Assembly: GCF_029227915.1 (NCBI RefSeq)
Contig: NC_079881.1
Location: 29,427,501-29,491,500, forward strand
Direction: 5' to 3'
DNA from: Hydractinia symbiolongicarpus
Taxonomy: Eukaryota > Cnidaria > Hydrozoa > Anthoathecata > Hydractiniidae
DNA length: 64,000 nt
The notes below the pieces were generated by a model, which saw nothing but the letters and a program-made list of their open reading frames with translations, was not told the DNA's origin and made no database searches. Positions within the stretch are counted from its first letter, which is position 1; each line of letters opens with the position of its first letter. The translations under genes and the position numbers were made by a program. This document shows positions 1 through 15,099 of the stretch, in pieces.

Positions 1-1200
1 TTTAGACGTTTTTAAGAAATCTTTTACGATGTCTTTTAGACCTTTTATAGATGTAGAAGCGACTATAATGCATCTTTAATGCAACTTTTTAAATGCATCT
101 TTAGAAAGACATCTTTTATCTATCTATAAGACGTCTTCCTTGGTTTTTGTTTTTTTTGTTTTTTTTTATTCAACTTTTTAGAAAAAATAGGCATTATATG
201 AAATAAACAAAAGAGATATATTAAATGTATTTTGTCCTTTGTTTTTTGGAAATTTATACGTTTAAGGTACCCATGTCCCTGATCTTCTGACTGGGAGCGT
301 TCGCAGGTTGGTCCCAATTATGCGTCGCATTTCTTGCTCATTCTTTGAAACGCTCGTGGACAGAATCTAGAGAGAAAAAAAGCTTATTTCCAGAGAAAGA
401 ACTTTCATAGAAACGTAGTCAGAAAACACACCATACATAGAAGGGTAACAACGTAATACATCAGCTAATACACTTACCTACTATAATTTTATAAATTAAT
501 TTGCCTTCCAGCGGAACTTTGTCTTTGTTGCTTTTTAAATTGGCTTGCGCCATCAATGTAGTAGTGAAGATCCTGACGAAAATTAAAATCTCTCTGATGC
601 TTTCATTAAAATACCGCTAATTTTCATCGAAGAATATCCGCCAGGAGGTGCAGGAAAGCAAAATTACGATGTAATGAAAAAATCGTATTATTAAGGGTCG
701 TTAAAATACATTAGTTTTTAAAAATAATTAAAAGTGACGATTACCACTTTCATCAATTTCGTGAAAAATTGATTTCCGAAAAAAATAAACATGCTATCTA
801 AGTTTGCGAACACCCCCGTTTTTTTAAATCGAATTTTTCATATAAAAAACGAACGTCTTTTGAAAGACGCATTTAAGACCAGTTTTAAAAGAAGGAGAAG
901 ACGTCTTTTAAAAGACGCGTTTTAGATGCATTATAACAAGAAGAGAAAGACGTCTTTTAAAAGATATATTTTAGATCACTTTTAGATGTCTTTTAATAGA
1001 CGTCTTTTGAAGGTCTTCTAAAAGACATCTAAAATGAGTATACTACAAGATTCGAATTTATTTAATTTCAAAAGACGTATAAAAGGTGTCTTTTGAGAGA
1101 CGTTCTTAAGAAGATGCATTAAAGACATCTTAATAGCGTTTTCTAACAGAAGATTTAAAAAAGACATTTTAAGACGTCTTTAAGACGTCTTGTGCCGGCT
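1..1200. repeat. Degenerate foldback region built on AAGACGTCTT
   Basis: The flanks (about 1-135 and 850-1196) are dense in variants of the palindromic decamer AAGACGTCTT and its half TTTTAAAAGACG, in both orientations, so the two sides can fold on each other. The right end reads GTCTTGTGCCGGCTGGG and abuts the satellite at 1204, which suggests an element terminus. The middle (about 140-840) is AT-rich unique sequence with no convincing open frame. This resembles foldback-type or MITE-type DNA transposons with subterminal repeats. The left end may lie outside the window, and I cannot assign a superfamily. Confidence 0.55.
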
Positions 1201-2040
1201 GGGTAACTTTGGACTGTGACCTGATAAATGTGATAAATGAGACAATTGGACTCTAAGATATGACATTCTTCTTAATTTGACGGGATTGCCGGAACTCAGC
1301 GATTACACTGGGCGCTGAGGTATCGCTTCATTGAAAAATTTAGATAAATAAGTCATTCTTTACTGTGAGACCAATCCTAGCCGTTATCGCGCGCTGACGA
1401 AATGTCGACAGTTTCATAAAATACATTTCATTGACTTTCTAACGGTGCCAGTCCGTTTGAGTTACAACGGTTGGGTCACATATTCGTACCAACATGTATT
1501 TAGCGATATTTGTTTTGATATTACTAGGTTGCATCGCTTTTAACAATGAAACGAATGACTGTGGGACTTAATTGAACTAACTTTGGACTGTGACATAATA
1601 AATGTGATAAATGAGAAAATTGGACTCCAAGAAATAACATGCTTCTCAATTTGACATGATTGGCGGAACTCAGCGATTACACTGGACGCTGTGGTAGCTC
1701 TTCATTTAAAAACTTAGATTGATAAGTCATTTTTTACTGTGGGACCAATCCTAGCCGTTATCGCGCGCTGAAGAAATAGAGACAGTTTCAAATACTACAT
1801 TTCACTGACTTTCTAACGGTGCCAGTCCGATTGAGTTACAACGGTTGGGTCACATATTCGTACCAACATGTATTTCGTCCTATTTTTTTTGATATTACTA
1901 GGTTGCATCGCTTTTAACAATGAAACGATTGACTGTGGGACTTAATTGAACTAACTTTGGACGGTCACCTGATAAATGTGATAAAGGAGAGAATTGGACT
2001 TCAAGAAATAACATTCTTCTTAATTTGACAAGATTGCCGA

Positions 2041-5000
2041 AACTCAGCGATGACACTGGGCGCTGTGGTAGCGCTTGATTTAGGAATTAAGCTAAAAAAA
2101 GTCATTTTTCTACTGTGGACCAATCCTAGCCGTTAGCGCGCGCTGAAGAAATAGAGACAGTTTCAAATACTACATTTCACTGACTTTCTAACGGTGTCAG
2201 TCCGTTTCAGTTTCAACGGTTGGGTCACATATTCGTACCAACATGTATTTAGCGATACTTTTCTCATATTACTAGGTTGCATCGCTTTTAACAGTGAAAC
2301 GATTGACTGTGGGACTAAATTGAAATGATTTTGGACTGTGACCTTATAAATGTGATAAATGAGAAAATTGGACTCCAAGAAATAACATTCTTCTCAATTT
2401 AACATGATTGCCGGAACACAGGGATTACACTGGGCGCTGTGGTACCACTTCATTTAAAAACTTAGATTAATAAGTCATTTTTTACTGCGGGACCAATCCT
2501 AGCCGTTATCGCGCGCTGAAGAAATAGCGACAGTTTCAAAAACTACATTTTATTGACTTTCTAATGGTGTCAGTCCGTTTGAGTTACAACGGTTGTGTCA
2601 CATATTCGTACCAACATGTATTTAGCGATATTTTTTTTGATATTACTAGGTTGCATCGCTTTTAACAATGAAACGATTGACTGTGGGACTTAATTGAACT
2701 AACTTTGGACTGTGACCAAATAAATGTGATAAATGAGAAAATTGGACTCCAAGAATAAACATTTTTCTCAATTTGACATGATTGCCGGAACTCAGCGATT
2801 ACACTGGGCGCTGTGGTAGCACTTCATTTAAAAACTTAGATTAATAAGTCATTTTTTACTGTGGGACCAATCCTAGCAGTTATCGGGCGCTGAAGAAATA
2901 GCGACAGTTTCAAAAACTACATTTCATTGACTTTCTAACGGTGTTAGTCCGTTTGAGTTGCAACGGTTGGGTCACCTATTCGTACCAACATGTGTTTAGC
3001 GATAATTTTCTGATATTACTAGGTTGCATCGCTTCTAACAATGAAACGATTGACTGTGGGACTTAATTGAACTAACTTTGGACTGTGACCTGATAAATGT
3101 AATAAGTGAGACAATTGGACACTAAGATATGACATTCTTCTTAATTTGACGGGATTGCCGGAACTCAGCGAATACACTGGGCGCTGAGGTATCGCTTCAT
3201 TGAAAAATTTAGATAAATAAGTCATTCTTTACTGTGAGACCAATCCTAACCGTTATTGCGCGCTGAAGAAATATCGACAGTTTCATAAACTACATTTCAT
3301 TGACTTTCTAACGGTGCCAGTCCGTTTGAGTTACAACGGTTGGGTCACATATTCGTACCAACATGTATTTAGCGATATTTTTCTCATATTACTAGGTTGC
3401 ATCGCTTTTAGCAGTGAAACGATTGACTGTGGGACTAAATTGAACTGATTTTGGACTGTGACCTAATAAATGTGATAAATGAGAAAATTGGACTCCAAGA
3501 AATAACATTCTTCTCAATTTGACATGATTGCCGGAACTCAGGGATTACACTGGGCGCTGTAGTACCACTTCATTTAAAAACTTAGATTATTAAGTCATTT
3601 TTTACTGTGGGACCAATCCTAGCCGTTATCGCGCGCTGAAGAAATAGCGACAGTTTCAAAAACTACATTTTATTGACTTTCTAATGGTGTCAGTCCGTTT
3701 GAGTTACAACGGTTGTGTCACATATTCGTACCAACATGTATTTAGCGATATTTTTCTCATATTACTAGGTTGCACTGCTTTTAACAATGAAACGATTGAC
3801 TGTGGGACTTAATTGAACTAACTTTGGACTGTGACCTAATAAATGTGATAAATGAGAAAATTGGACTCCAAGAATAAACATTTTTCTCAATTTGACATGA
3901 TTGTCGAAACTCAGTGATTACACTGGGCGCTGTGGTAGCGCTTGATTTAAGAATTAAGCTAAAAAAAGTCATTTTTCTACTGTGGACCAATCCTAGCCGT
4001 TAGCGCGCTCTGAAGAAATAGAGACAGTTTCAAATACTACATTTCACTGACTTTCTAACGGTGTCAGTCCGTTTCAGTTTCAACGGTTGGGTCACATATT
4101 CGTACCAACATGTATTTAGCGATACTTTTCTCATATTACTAGGTTGCATCGCTTTTAACAGTGAAAGGATTGACTGTGGGACTAAATTGAAATGATTTTG
4201 GACTGTGACCTTATAAATGTGATAAATGAGAAAATTGGACTCCAAGAAATAACATTCTTCTCAATTTAACATGATTGCCGGAACACAGGGATTACACTGG
4301 GCGCTGTGGTACCACTTCATTTAAAAACTTCGATTAATAAGTCATTTTTTACTGCGGGACCAATCCTAGCCGTTATCGCGCGCTGAAGAAATAGCGACAG
4401 TTTCAAAAACTACATTTTATTGACTTTCTAATGGTGTCAGTCCGTTTGAGTTACAACGGTTGTGTCACATATTCGTACCAACATGTATTTAGCGATATTT
4501 TTTTTGATATTACTAGGTTGCATCGCTTTTAACAATGAAACGATTGACTGTGGGACTTAATTGAACTAACTTTGGACTGTGACCTAATAAATGTGATAAA
4601 TGAGAAAATTGGACTCCAAGAATAAACATTTTTCTCAATTTGACATGATTGCCGGAACTCAGCGATTACACTGGGCGCTGTGGTAGCACTTCATTTAAAA
4701 ACTTAGATTAATAAGTCATTTTTTACTGCGGGACCAATCCTAGCAGTTATCGGGCGCTGAAGAAATAGCGACAGTTTCAAAAACTACATTTCATTGACTT
4801 TCTAACGGTGCCAGTCCGTTTGAGTTGCAACGGTTGGGTCACATATTCGTACCAACATGTATTTAGCGATATTTTTTTTGATATTACTAGGTTGCATCGC
4901 TTTTAACAATGAAACGATTGACTGTGGGACTTAATTGAACTAACTTTGGACTGTGACCTAATAAATGTGATAAATGAGAAAATTGGACTCCAAGAATAAA

Positions 5001-8000
5001 CATTTTTCTCAATTTGACATGATTGCCGGAACTCAGCGATTACACTGGGCGCTGAGGTATCGCTTCATTGAAAAATTTAGATAAATAAGTCATTCTTTAC
5101 TGTGAGACCAATCTTAGCCGTTATTGCGCGCTGAAGAAATATCGACAGTTTCATAAACTACATTTCATTGACTTTCTAACGGTGCCAGTCCGTTTGAGTT
5201 GCAACGGTTGGGTCACATATTCGTACCAACATGTATTTAGCGATATTTTTCTCATATTACTAGGTTGCATCGCTTTTAGCAGTGAAACGATTGACTGTGG
5301 GACTAAATTGAACTGATTTTGGACTGTGACCTAATAAATGTGATAAATGAAAAAATTGGACTCCAAGAAATAACATTCTTCTCAATTTGACATGATTGCC
5401 GGAACTCAGGGATTACACTGGTCGCTGTAGTACCACTTCATTTAAAAACTTAGATTATTAAGTCATTTTTTACTGTGGGACCAATCCTAGCCGTTATCGC
5501 GCGCTGAAGAAATAGCGACAGTTTCAAAAACTACATTTTATTGACTTTCTAATGGTGTCAGTCCGTTTGAGTTACAACGGTTGTGTCACATATTCGTACC
5601 AACATGTATTTAGCGATATTTTTCTCATATTACTAGGTTGCACCGCTTTTAACAATGAAACGATTGACTGTGGGACTTAATTGAACTAACTTTGGACTGT
5701 GACCTAATAAATGTGATAAATGAGAAAATTGGACTCCAAGAATAAACATTTTTCTCAATTTGACATGATTGCCGAAACTCAGCGATTACACTGGGCGCTG
5801 TGGTAGCGCTTGATTTAAGAATTAAGCTAAAAAAAGTCATTTTCCTACTGTGGACCAATCCTAGCCGTTAGCGCGCGCTGAAGAAATAGAGACAGTTTCA
5901 AATACTACATTTCACTGACTTTCTAACGGTGTCAGTCCGTTTCAGTTTCAACGGTTGGGTCACATATTCGTACCAACATGTATTTAGCGATACTTTTCTC
6001 ATATCACTAGGTTGCATCGCTTTTAACAGTGAAACGATTGACTGTGGGACTAAATTGAACTGATTTTGGACTGTGACCTTATAAATGTGATAAATGAGAA
6101 AATTGGACTCCAAGAAATAACATTCTTCTCAATTTAACATGATTGCCGGACCTCAGGGATTACACTGGGCGCTGTGGTGCCACTTCATTTAAAAACTTAG
6201 ATTAATAAGTCATTTTTTACTGTGGGACCAATCCTAGCCGTTATCGCGCGCTGAAGAAATAGCAACAGTTTCAAAAACTACATTTTATTGACTTTCTGAT
6301 GGTGTCAGTCCGTTTGAGTTACAACGGTTGTGTCACATATTCGTACCAACATGTATTTAGCGATGTTTTTCTCATATTACTAGGTTGCACCGCTTTTAAC
6401 AATGAAACGATTTACTGTGGGACTAAATTGAACTGATTTCGGACTGTGACCTTACAAATGTGATAAATGAGACAATTGGACTCTAAGATATGACATTCTT
6501 CTTAATTTGACGGGATTGCCGGAACTCAGCGATTACACTGGGCGCTGAGGTATCGCTTCATTCAAAAATTTAGATAAATAAGTCATTCTTTACTGTGAGA
6601 CCAATCCTAGCCGTTATCGCGCGCTGAAGAAATATCGACAGTTTCATAAACTACATTTCATTGACTTTCTAACGGTGTCAGTGCGTTTGAGTTACAACGG
6701 TTGGGTCACATATTCGTACCAACATGTATTTAGCGATATTTTTCTCATATTACTAGGTTGCATCGCTTTTAGCAGTGAAACGATTGATTGTGGGACTAAA
6801 TTGAACTGATTTTGGACTGTGACCTAATAAATGTGATAAATGAGAAAATTGGACTCCAAGAAATAACATTCTTCTCAATTTGACATGATTGCCGGAACTC
6901 AAGGATTACACTGGGCGCTGAGGTATCGCTTCATTAAAAAATTTAGATAAATAAGTCATTCTTTACTGTGAGACCAATCCTAGCCGTTATCGCGCGCTGA
7001 AGAAATAACGACAGTTTCATACCCTACATTTCATTGACTTTCTAACGGTGCCAGTCCGTTTGAGTTACAACGGTTGGGTCACATATTCGTACCAACATGT
7101 ATTTAGCGATATTTTTCTCATATTACTAGGTTGCATCGCTTTTAGCAGTGAAACGATTGACTGTGGGACTAAATTGAACTGATTTTGGACTGTGACCTAA
7201 TAAATGTGATAAATGAGAAAATTGGACTCCAAGAAATAACATTCTTCTCAATTTGACATGATTGCCGGAACTCAGGGATCACACTGGGCGCTGAGGTAAC
7301 GCTTCATTGAAAAATTTAGATAAATAAGTCATTCTTTACTGTGAGACCAATCCTAGCCGTTATCGCGCGCTGAAGAAATATCGACAGTTTCATAAACTAC
7401 ATTTCATTGACTTTCTAACGGTGTCAGTGCGTTTGAGTTACAACGGTTGGGTCACATATTCGTACCAACATGTATTTAGCGATATTTTTCTCATATTACT
7501 AGGTTGCATCGCTTTTAGCAGTGAAACGATTGATTGTGGGACTAAATTGAACTGATTTTGGACTGTGACCTAATAAATGTGATAAATGAGAAAATTGGAC
7601 TCCAAGAAATAACATTCTTCTCAATTTGACATGATTGCCGGAACTCAAGGATTACACTGGGCGCTGAGGTATCGCTTCATTAAAAAATTTAGATAAATAA
7701 GTCATTCTTTACTGTGAGACCAATCCTAGCCGTTATCGCGCGCTGAAGAAATAACGACAGTTTCATAACCTACATTTCATTGACTTTCTAACGGTGCCAG
7801 TCCGTTTGAGTTACAACGGTTGGGTCACATATTCGTACCAACATGTATTTAGCGATATTTTTCTCATATTACTAGGTTGCATCGCTTTTAGCAGTGAAAC
7901 GATTGACTGTGGGACTAAATTGAACTGATTTTGGACTGTGACCTAATAAATGTGATAAATGAGAACATTGGACTCCAAGAAATAACATTCTTCTCAATTT

Positions 8001-10260
8001 AACATGATTGCCGGAACACAGGGATTACACTGGGCGCTGTGGTACCACTTCATTTAAAAACTTAGATTAATAAGTCATTTTTTACTGCGGGACCAATCCT
8101 AGCCGTTATCGCGCGCTGAAGAAATAGCGACAGTTTCAAAAACTACATTTTATTGACTTTCTAATGGTGTCAGTCCGTTTGAGTTACAACGGTTGTGTCA
8201 CATATTCGTACCAACATGTATTTAGCGATATTTTTTTTGATATTACTAGGTTGCATCGCTTTTAACAATGAAACGATTGACTGTGGGACTTAATTGAACT
8301 AACTTTGGACTGTGACCTAATAAATGTGATAAATGAGAAAATTGGACTCCAAGAATAAACATTTTTCTCAATTTGATATGATTGCCGGAACTCAGCGATT
8401 ACACTGGGCGCTGTGGTAGCACTTCATTTAAAAACTTAGATTAATAAGTCATTTTTTACTGCGGGACCAATCCTAGCAGTTATCGGGCGCTGAAGAAATA
8501 GCGACAGTTTCAAAAACTACATTTCATTGACTTTCTAACGGTGTTAGTCCGTTTGAGTTACAACGGTTGTGTCACCTATTCGTACCAACATGTGTTTAGC
8601 GATAATTTTCTGATATTACTAGGTTGCATCGCTTCTAACAATGAAACGATTGACTGTGGGACTTAATTGAACTAACTTTGGACTGTGACCTGATAAATGT
8701 GATAAATGAGACAATTGGACTCTAAGATATGACATTCTTCTTAATTTGACGGGATTGCCGGAACTCAGCGAATACACTGGGCGCTGAGGTATCGCTTCAT
8801 TGAAAAATTTAGATAAATAAGTCATTCTTTACTGTGAGACCAATCTTAGCCGTTATTGCGCGCTGAAGAAATATCGACAGTTTCATAAACTACATTTCAT
8901 TGACTTTCTAACAGTGCCAGTCCGTTTGAGTTGCAACGGTTGGGTCACATATTCGTACCAACATGTATTTAGCGATATTTTTGTCATATTACTAGGTTGC
9001 ATCGCTTTTAGCAGTGAAACGATTGACTGTGGGACTAAATTGAACTGATTTTGGACTGTGACCTAATAAATGTGATAAATGAAAAAATTGGACTCCAAGA
9101 AATAACATTCTTCTCAATTTGACATGATTGCCGGAACTCAGGGATTACACTGGTCGCTGTAGTACCACTTCATTTAAAAACTTAGATTATTAAGTCATTT
9201 TTTACTGTGGGACCAATCCTAGCCGTTATCGCGCGCTGAAGAAATAGCGACAGTTTCAAAAACTACATTTTATTGACTTTCTAATGGTGTCAGTCCGTTT
9301 GAGTTACAACGGTTGTGTCACATATTCGTACCAACATGTATTTAGCGATATTTTTCTCATATTACTAGGTTGCACCGCTTTTAACAATGAAACGATTGAC
9401 TGTGGGACTTAATTGAACTAACTTTGGACTGTGACCTAATAAATGTGATAAATGAGAAAATTGGACTCCAAGAATAAACATTTTTCTCAATTTGACATGA
9501 TTGCCGAAACTCAGCGATTACACTGGGCGCTGTGGTAGCGCTTGATTTAAGAATTAAGCTAAAAAAAGTCATTTTTCTACTGTGGACCAATCCTAGCCGT
9601 TAGCGCGCGCTGAAGAAATAGAGACAGTTTCAAATACTACATTTCACTGACTTTCTAACGGTGTCAGTCCGTTTCAGTTTCAACGGTTGGGTCACATATT
9701 CGTACCAACATGTATTTAGCGATACTTTTCTCATATCACTAGGTTGCATCGCTTTTAACAGTGAAACGATTGACTGTGGGACTAAATTGAACTGATTTTG
9801 GACTGTGACCTTATAAATGTGATAAATGAGAAAATTGGACTCCAAGAAATAACATTCTTCTCAATTTAACATGATTGCCGGACCTCAGGGATTACACTGG
9901 GCGCTGTGGTGCCACTTCATTTAAAAACTTAGATTAATAAGTCATTTTTTACTGTGGGACCAATCCTAGCCGTTATCGCGCGCTGAAGAAATAGCAACAG
10001 TTTCAAAAACTACATTTTATTGACTTTCTAATGGTGTCAGTCCGTTTGAGTTACAACGGTTGTGTCACATATTCGTACCAACATGTATTTAGCGATGTTT
10101 TTCTCATATTACTAGGTTGCACCGCTTTTAACAATGAAACGATTTACTGTGGGACTAAATTGAACTGATTTCGGACTGTGACCTTACAAATGTGATAAAT
10201 GAGACAATTGGACTCTAAGATATGACATTCTTCTTAATTTGACGGGATTGCCGGAACTCA
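2041..10260. repeat. Satellite A higher-order repeat of 5 monomers (about 1867 bp), rearranged
   Basis: A diagnostic monomer containing GCGCTTGATTTA(A/G)GAATT lies at about 2068, 3936, 5803 and 9535. The spacings are 1868, 1867 and 3732 bp, that is 5, 5 and 10 monomers. The neighbouring monomers repeat in the same order, including the GGTATCGCTTCATTGAAAA type and the TAGTACCACTTC type. Between about 6.5 and 8.0 kb a two-monomer (746-bp) local duplication interrupts the pattern. This is direct evidence of unequal exchange or replication slippage at multi-monomer scale. Confidence 0.85.
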
Positions 10261-11199
10261 GCGATTACACTGGGCGCTGAGGTATCGCTTCATTCAAAAA
10301 TTTAGATAAATAAGTCATTCTTTACTGTGAGACCAATCCTAGCCGTTATCGCGCGCTGAAGAAATAACGACAGTTTCATAACCTACATTTCATTGACTTT
10401 CTAACGGTGCCAGTCCGTTTGAGTTACAACGGTTGGGTCACATATTCGTACCAACATGTATTTAGCGATATTTTTCTCATATTACTAGGTTGCATCGCTT
10501 TTAGCAGTGAAACGATTGATTGTGGGACTAAATTGAACTGATTTTGGACTGTGACCTAATAAATGTGATAAATGAGAAAATTGGACTCCAAGAAATAACA
10601 TTCTTCTCAATTTGACATGATTGCCGGAACTCAAGGATTACACTGGGCGCTGAGGTATCGCTTCATTAAAAAATTTAGATAAATAAGTCATTCTTTACTG
10701 TGAGACCAATCCTAGCCGTTATCGCGCGCTGAAGAAATAACGACAGTTTCATAACCTACATTTCATTGACTTTCTAACGGTGCCAGTCCGTTTGAGTTAC
10801 AACGGTTGGGTCACATATTCGTACCAACATGTATTTAGCGATATTTTTCTCATATTACTAGGTTGCATCGCTTTTAGCAGTGAAACGATTGACTGTGGGA
10901 CTAAATTGAACTGATTTTGGACTGTGACCTAATAAATGTGATAAATGAGAAAATTGGACTCCAAGAAATAACATTCTTCTCAATTTGACATGATTGCCGG
11001 AACTCAGGGATCACACTGGGCGCTGAGGTAACGCTTCATTGAAAAATTTAGATAAATAAGTCATTCTTTACTGTGAGACCAATCCTAGCCGTTATCGCGC
11101 GCTGAAGAAATATCGACAGTTTCATAAACTACATTTCATTGACTTTCTAACGGTGTCAGTGCGTTTGAGTTTCAACGGTGGCGTCACATATTCGTACCA

Positions 11200-14100
11200 A
11201 CATGTATTTAGCGATATTTTTTTTGATATCACTAGGTTGCATCGCTTTTACCAATGAAACGATTGACTGTGGGACTTAATTGAACTAACTTTGGACTGTG
11301 ACCTAATAAATGTGATAAATGAGAAAATTGGACTCCAAGAAATAACATTCTTCTCAATTTGACATGATTGCCGGAACTCAGGGATTACACTGGGCGCTGT
11401 GGTACCACTTCATTTAAAAACTTAGATTAATAAGTCATTTTTTACTGTGGGACCAATCCTAGCCGTTATCGCGCGCTGAAGAAATAGCGACAGTTTCAAA
11501 AACTACATTTTATTGACTTTCTAATGGTGTTAGTCCGTTTGAGTTACAACGGTTGTGTCACATATTCGTACCAACATGTATTTAGCGATATTTTTTTTGA
11601 TATTACTATGTTGCTCACTTTTAACAATGAAACGATTGACTGTGGGACTTAATTGAACTAACTTTGGACTGTGACCTAATAAATGTGATAAATGAGAAAA
11701 TTGGAGTCCAAGAAATGACATTCTTCTCAATTTGACATGATTGCCAGGACTCAGCGATTACACTGGGCGCTGTGGTAGCACTTCATTTAAAAACTTAGAT
11801 TAATAAGTCATTTTTTACTGTGGGAATAATCCTAGCAGTTATCGGGCGCTGAAGAAATAGCGACAGTTTCAAAAACTACATTTCATTGACTTTCTAACGG
11901 TGTTAGTCCGTTTGAGTTACAACGGTTGGGTCACCTATTCGTACCAACATGTGTTTAGCGATAATTTTTTGATATTACTAGGTTGCATCGCTTCTAACAA
12001 TGAAACGATTGACTGTGGGACTTAATTGAACTAACTTTGGACTGTGACCTGATAAATGTGATAAATGAGACAATTGGACTCTAAGATATGACATTCTTCT
12101 TAATTTGACGGGATTGCCGGAACTCAGCGATTACACTGGGCGCTGAGGTATCGCTTCATTCAAAAATTTAGATAAATAAGTCATTCTTTACTGTGAGACC
12201 AATCCTAGCCGTTACCGCGCGCTGAAGAAAAAACGACAGTTTCATAACCTACATTTCATTGACTTTCTAACGGTGCCAGTCCGTTTGAGTTACAACGGTT
12301 GGGTCACATATTCGTACCAACATGTATTTAGCGATATTTTTCTCATATTACTAGGTTGCATCGCTTTTAGCAGTGAAACGATTGACTGTGGGACTAAATT
12401 GAACTGATTTTGGACTGTGACCTAATAAATGTGATAAATGAAAAAATTCGACTCCAAGAAATAACATTCTTCTCAATTTGACATGATTGCCGGAACTCAG
12501 GGATTACACTGGGCGCTGAGGTATGGCTTCATTGAAAAATTTAGATAAATAAGTCATTCTTTACTGTGAGACCAATCCTAGCCGTTATCGCGCGCTGAAG
12601 AAATATCGACAGTTTCATAAACTACATTTCATTGACTTTCTAACGGTGTCAGTGCGTTTGAGTTTCAACGGTGGCGTCACATATTCGTACCAACATGTAT
12701 TTAGCGATATTTTTTTTGATATCACTAGGTTGCATCGCTTTTACCAATGAAACGATTGACTGTGGGACTTAATTGAACTAACTTTGGACTGTGACCTAAT
12801 AAATGTGATAAATGAGAAAATTGGACTCCAAGAAATAACATTCTTCTCAATTTGACATGATTGCCGGAACTCAGGGATTACACTGGGCGCTGTGGTACCA
12901 CTTCATTTAAAAACTTAGATTAATAAGTCATTTTTTACTGTGGGACCAATCCTAGCCGTTATCGCGCGCTGAAGAAATAGCGACAGTTTCAAAAACTACA
13001 TTTTATTGACTTTCTAATGGTGTTAGTCCGTTTGAGTTACAACGGTTGTGTCACATATTCGTACCAACATGTATTTAGCGATATTTTTTTTGATATTACT
13101 AGGTTGCTCACTTTTAACAATGAAACGATTGACTGTGGGACTTAATTGAACTAACTTTGGACTGTGACCTAATAAATGTGATAAATGAGAAAATTGGAGT
13201 CCAAGAAATGACATTCTTCTCAATTTGACATGATTGCCGGAACTCAGCGATTACACTGGGCGCTGTGGTAGCACTTCATTTAAAAACTTAGATTAATAAG
13301 TCATTTTTTACTGTGGGACCAATCCTAGCAGTTATCGGGCGCTGAAGAAATAGCGACAGTTTCAAAAACTACATTTCATTGACTTTCTAACGGTGTTAGT
13401 CCGTTTGAGTTAAAACGGTCGGGTCACCTATTCGTACCAACATGTGTTTAGCGATAATTTTCTGATATTACTAGGTTGCATCGCTTCTAACAATGAAACG
13501 ATTGACTGTGGGACTTAATTGAACTAACTTTGGACTGTGACCTGATAAATGTGATAAATGAGACAATTGGACTCTAAGATATGACATTCTTCCTAATTTG
13601 ACGGGATTGCCGGAACTCAGCGATTACACTGGGCGCTGAGGTATCGCTTCATTCAAAAATTTAGATAAATAAGTCATTCTTTACTGTGAGACCAATCCTA
13701 GCCGTTATCGCGCGCTGAAGAAATAACGACAGTTTCATAACCTACATTTCATTGACTTTCTAACGGTGCCAGTCCGTTTGAGTTACAACGGTTGGGTGAC
13801 ATATTCGTACCAACATGTATTTAGCGATATTTTTCTCATATTACTAGGTTGCATCGCTTTTAGCAGTGAAACGATTGACTGTGGGACTAAATTGAACTGA
13901 TTTTGGACTGTGACCTAATAAATGTGATAAATGAGAAAATTGGACTCCAAGAAATAACATTCTTCTCAATTTGACATGATTGCCGGAACTCAGGGATTAC
14001 ACTGGGCGCTGAGGTATCGCTTCATTGAAAAATTTAGATACATAAGTCATTCTTTACTGTGAGACCAATCCTAGCCGTTATCGCGCGCTGAAGAAATATC

Positions 14101-14950
14101 GACAGTTTCATAAACTACATTTCATTGACTTTCTAACGGTGTCAGTGCGTTTGAGTTTCAACGGTGGCGTCATATATTCGTACCAACATGTATTTTGCGA
14201 TATTTTTTTTGATATCACTAGGTTGCATCGCTTTTACCAATGAAACGATTGACTGTGGGACTTAATTGAAATAACTTTGGACTGTGACCTAATAAATGTG
14301 ATAAATGAGAAAATTGGACTCTAAGAAATAACATTCTTCACAATTTGACATAATTGCCGGAACTCAGGGATTACACTGGGCGCTGTGGTACCACTTCATT
14401 TAAAAACTTAGATTAATAAGTCATTTTTTACTGTTGGACCAATCCTAGCCGTTATCGCGCGCTGAAGAAATAGTGACAGTTTCAAAAACTACATTTTATT
14501 GACTTTCTAATGGTGTTAGTCCGTTTGAGTTACAACGGTTGTGTCACATATTCGTACCAACATGTATTTAGCGATATTTTTTTTGATATTACTAGGTTGC
14601 TCACTTTTAACAATGAAACGATTGACTGTGGGACTTAATTGAACTAACTTTGGACTGTGACCTAATAAATGTGATAAATGAGAAAATTGGAGTCCAAGAA
14701 ATGACATTCTTCTCAATTTGACATGATTGCCGGAACTCAGCGATTACACTGGGCGCTGTGGTAGCACTTCATTTAAAAACTTAGATTAATAAGTCATTTT
14801 TTACTGTGGGACCAATCCTAGCAGTTATCGGGCGCTGAAGAAATAGCGACAGTTTCAAAAACTACATTTCATTGACTTTCTAACGGTGTTAGTCCGTTTG
14901 AGTTACAACGGTTGGGTCACCTATTCGTACCAACATGTGTTTAGCGATAA
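11200..14950. repeat. Satellite A higher-order repeat of 4 monomers (about 1493 bp)
   Basis: A monomer with the shortened TTGCTCACTTTTAAC (lacking the AT of TTGCATCGC) lies at about 11610, 13104 and 14597, exactly 1493 bp apart. The intervening three monomers match in subtype order. The block is more homogeneous than the flanking array, so it looks recently amplified. Confidence 0.85.
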
Positions 14951-15099
14951 TTTTCTGATATTACTAGGTTGCATCGCTTCTAACAATGAAACGATTGACT
15001 GTGGGACTTAATTGAACTAACGTTGGACTGTGACCTAATAAATGTGATAAATGAGAAAATTGGACTCCAAGAATGAACATTTTTCTCAATTTGACATGA

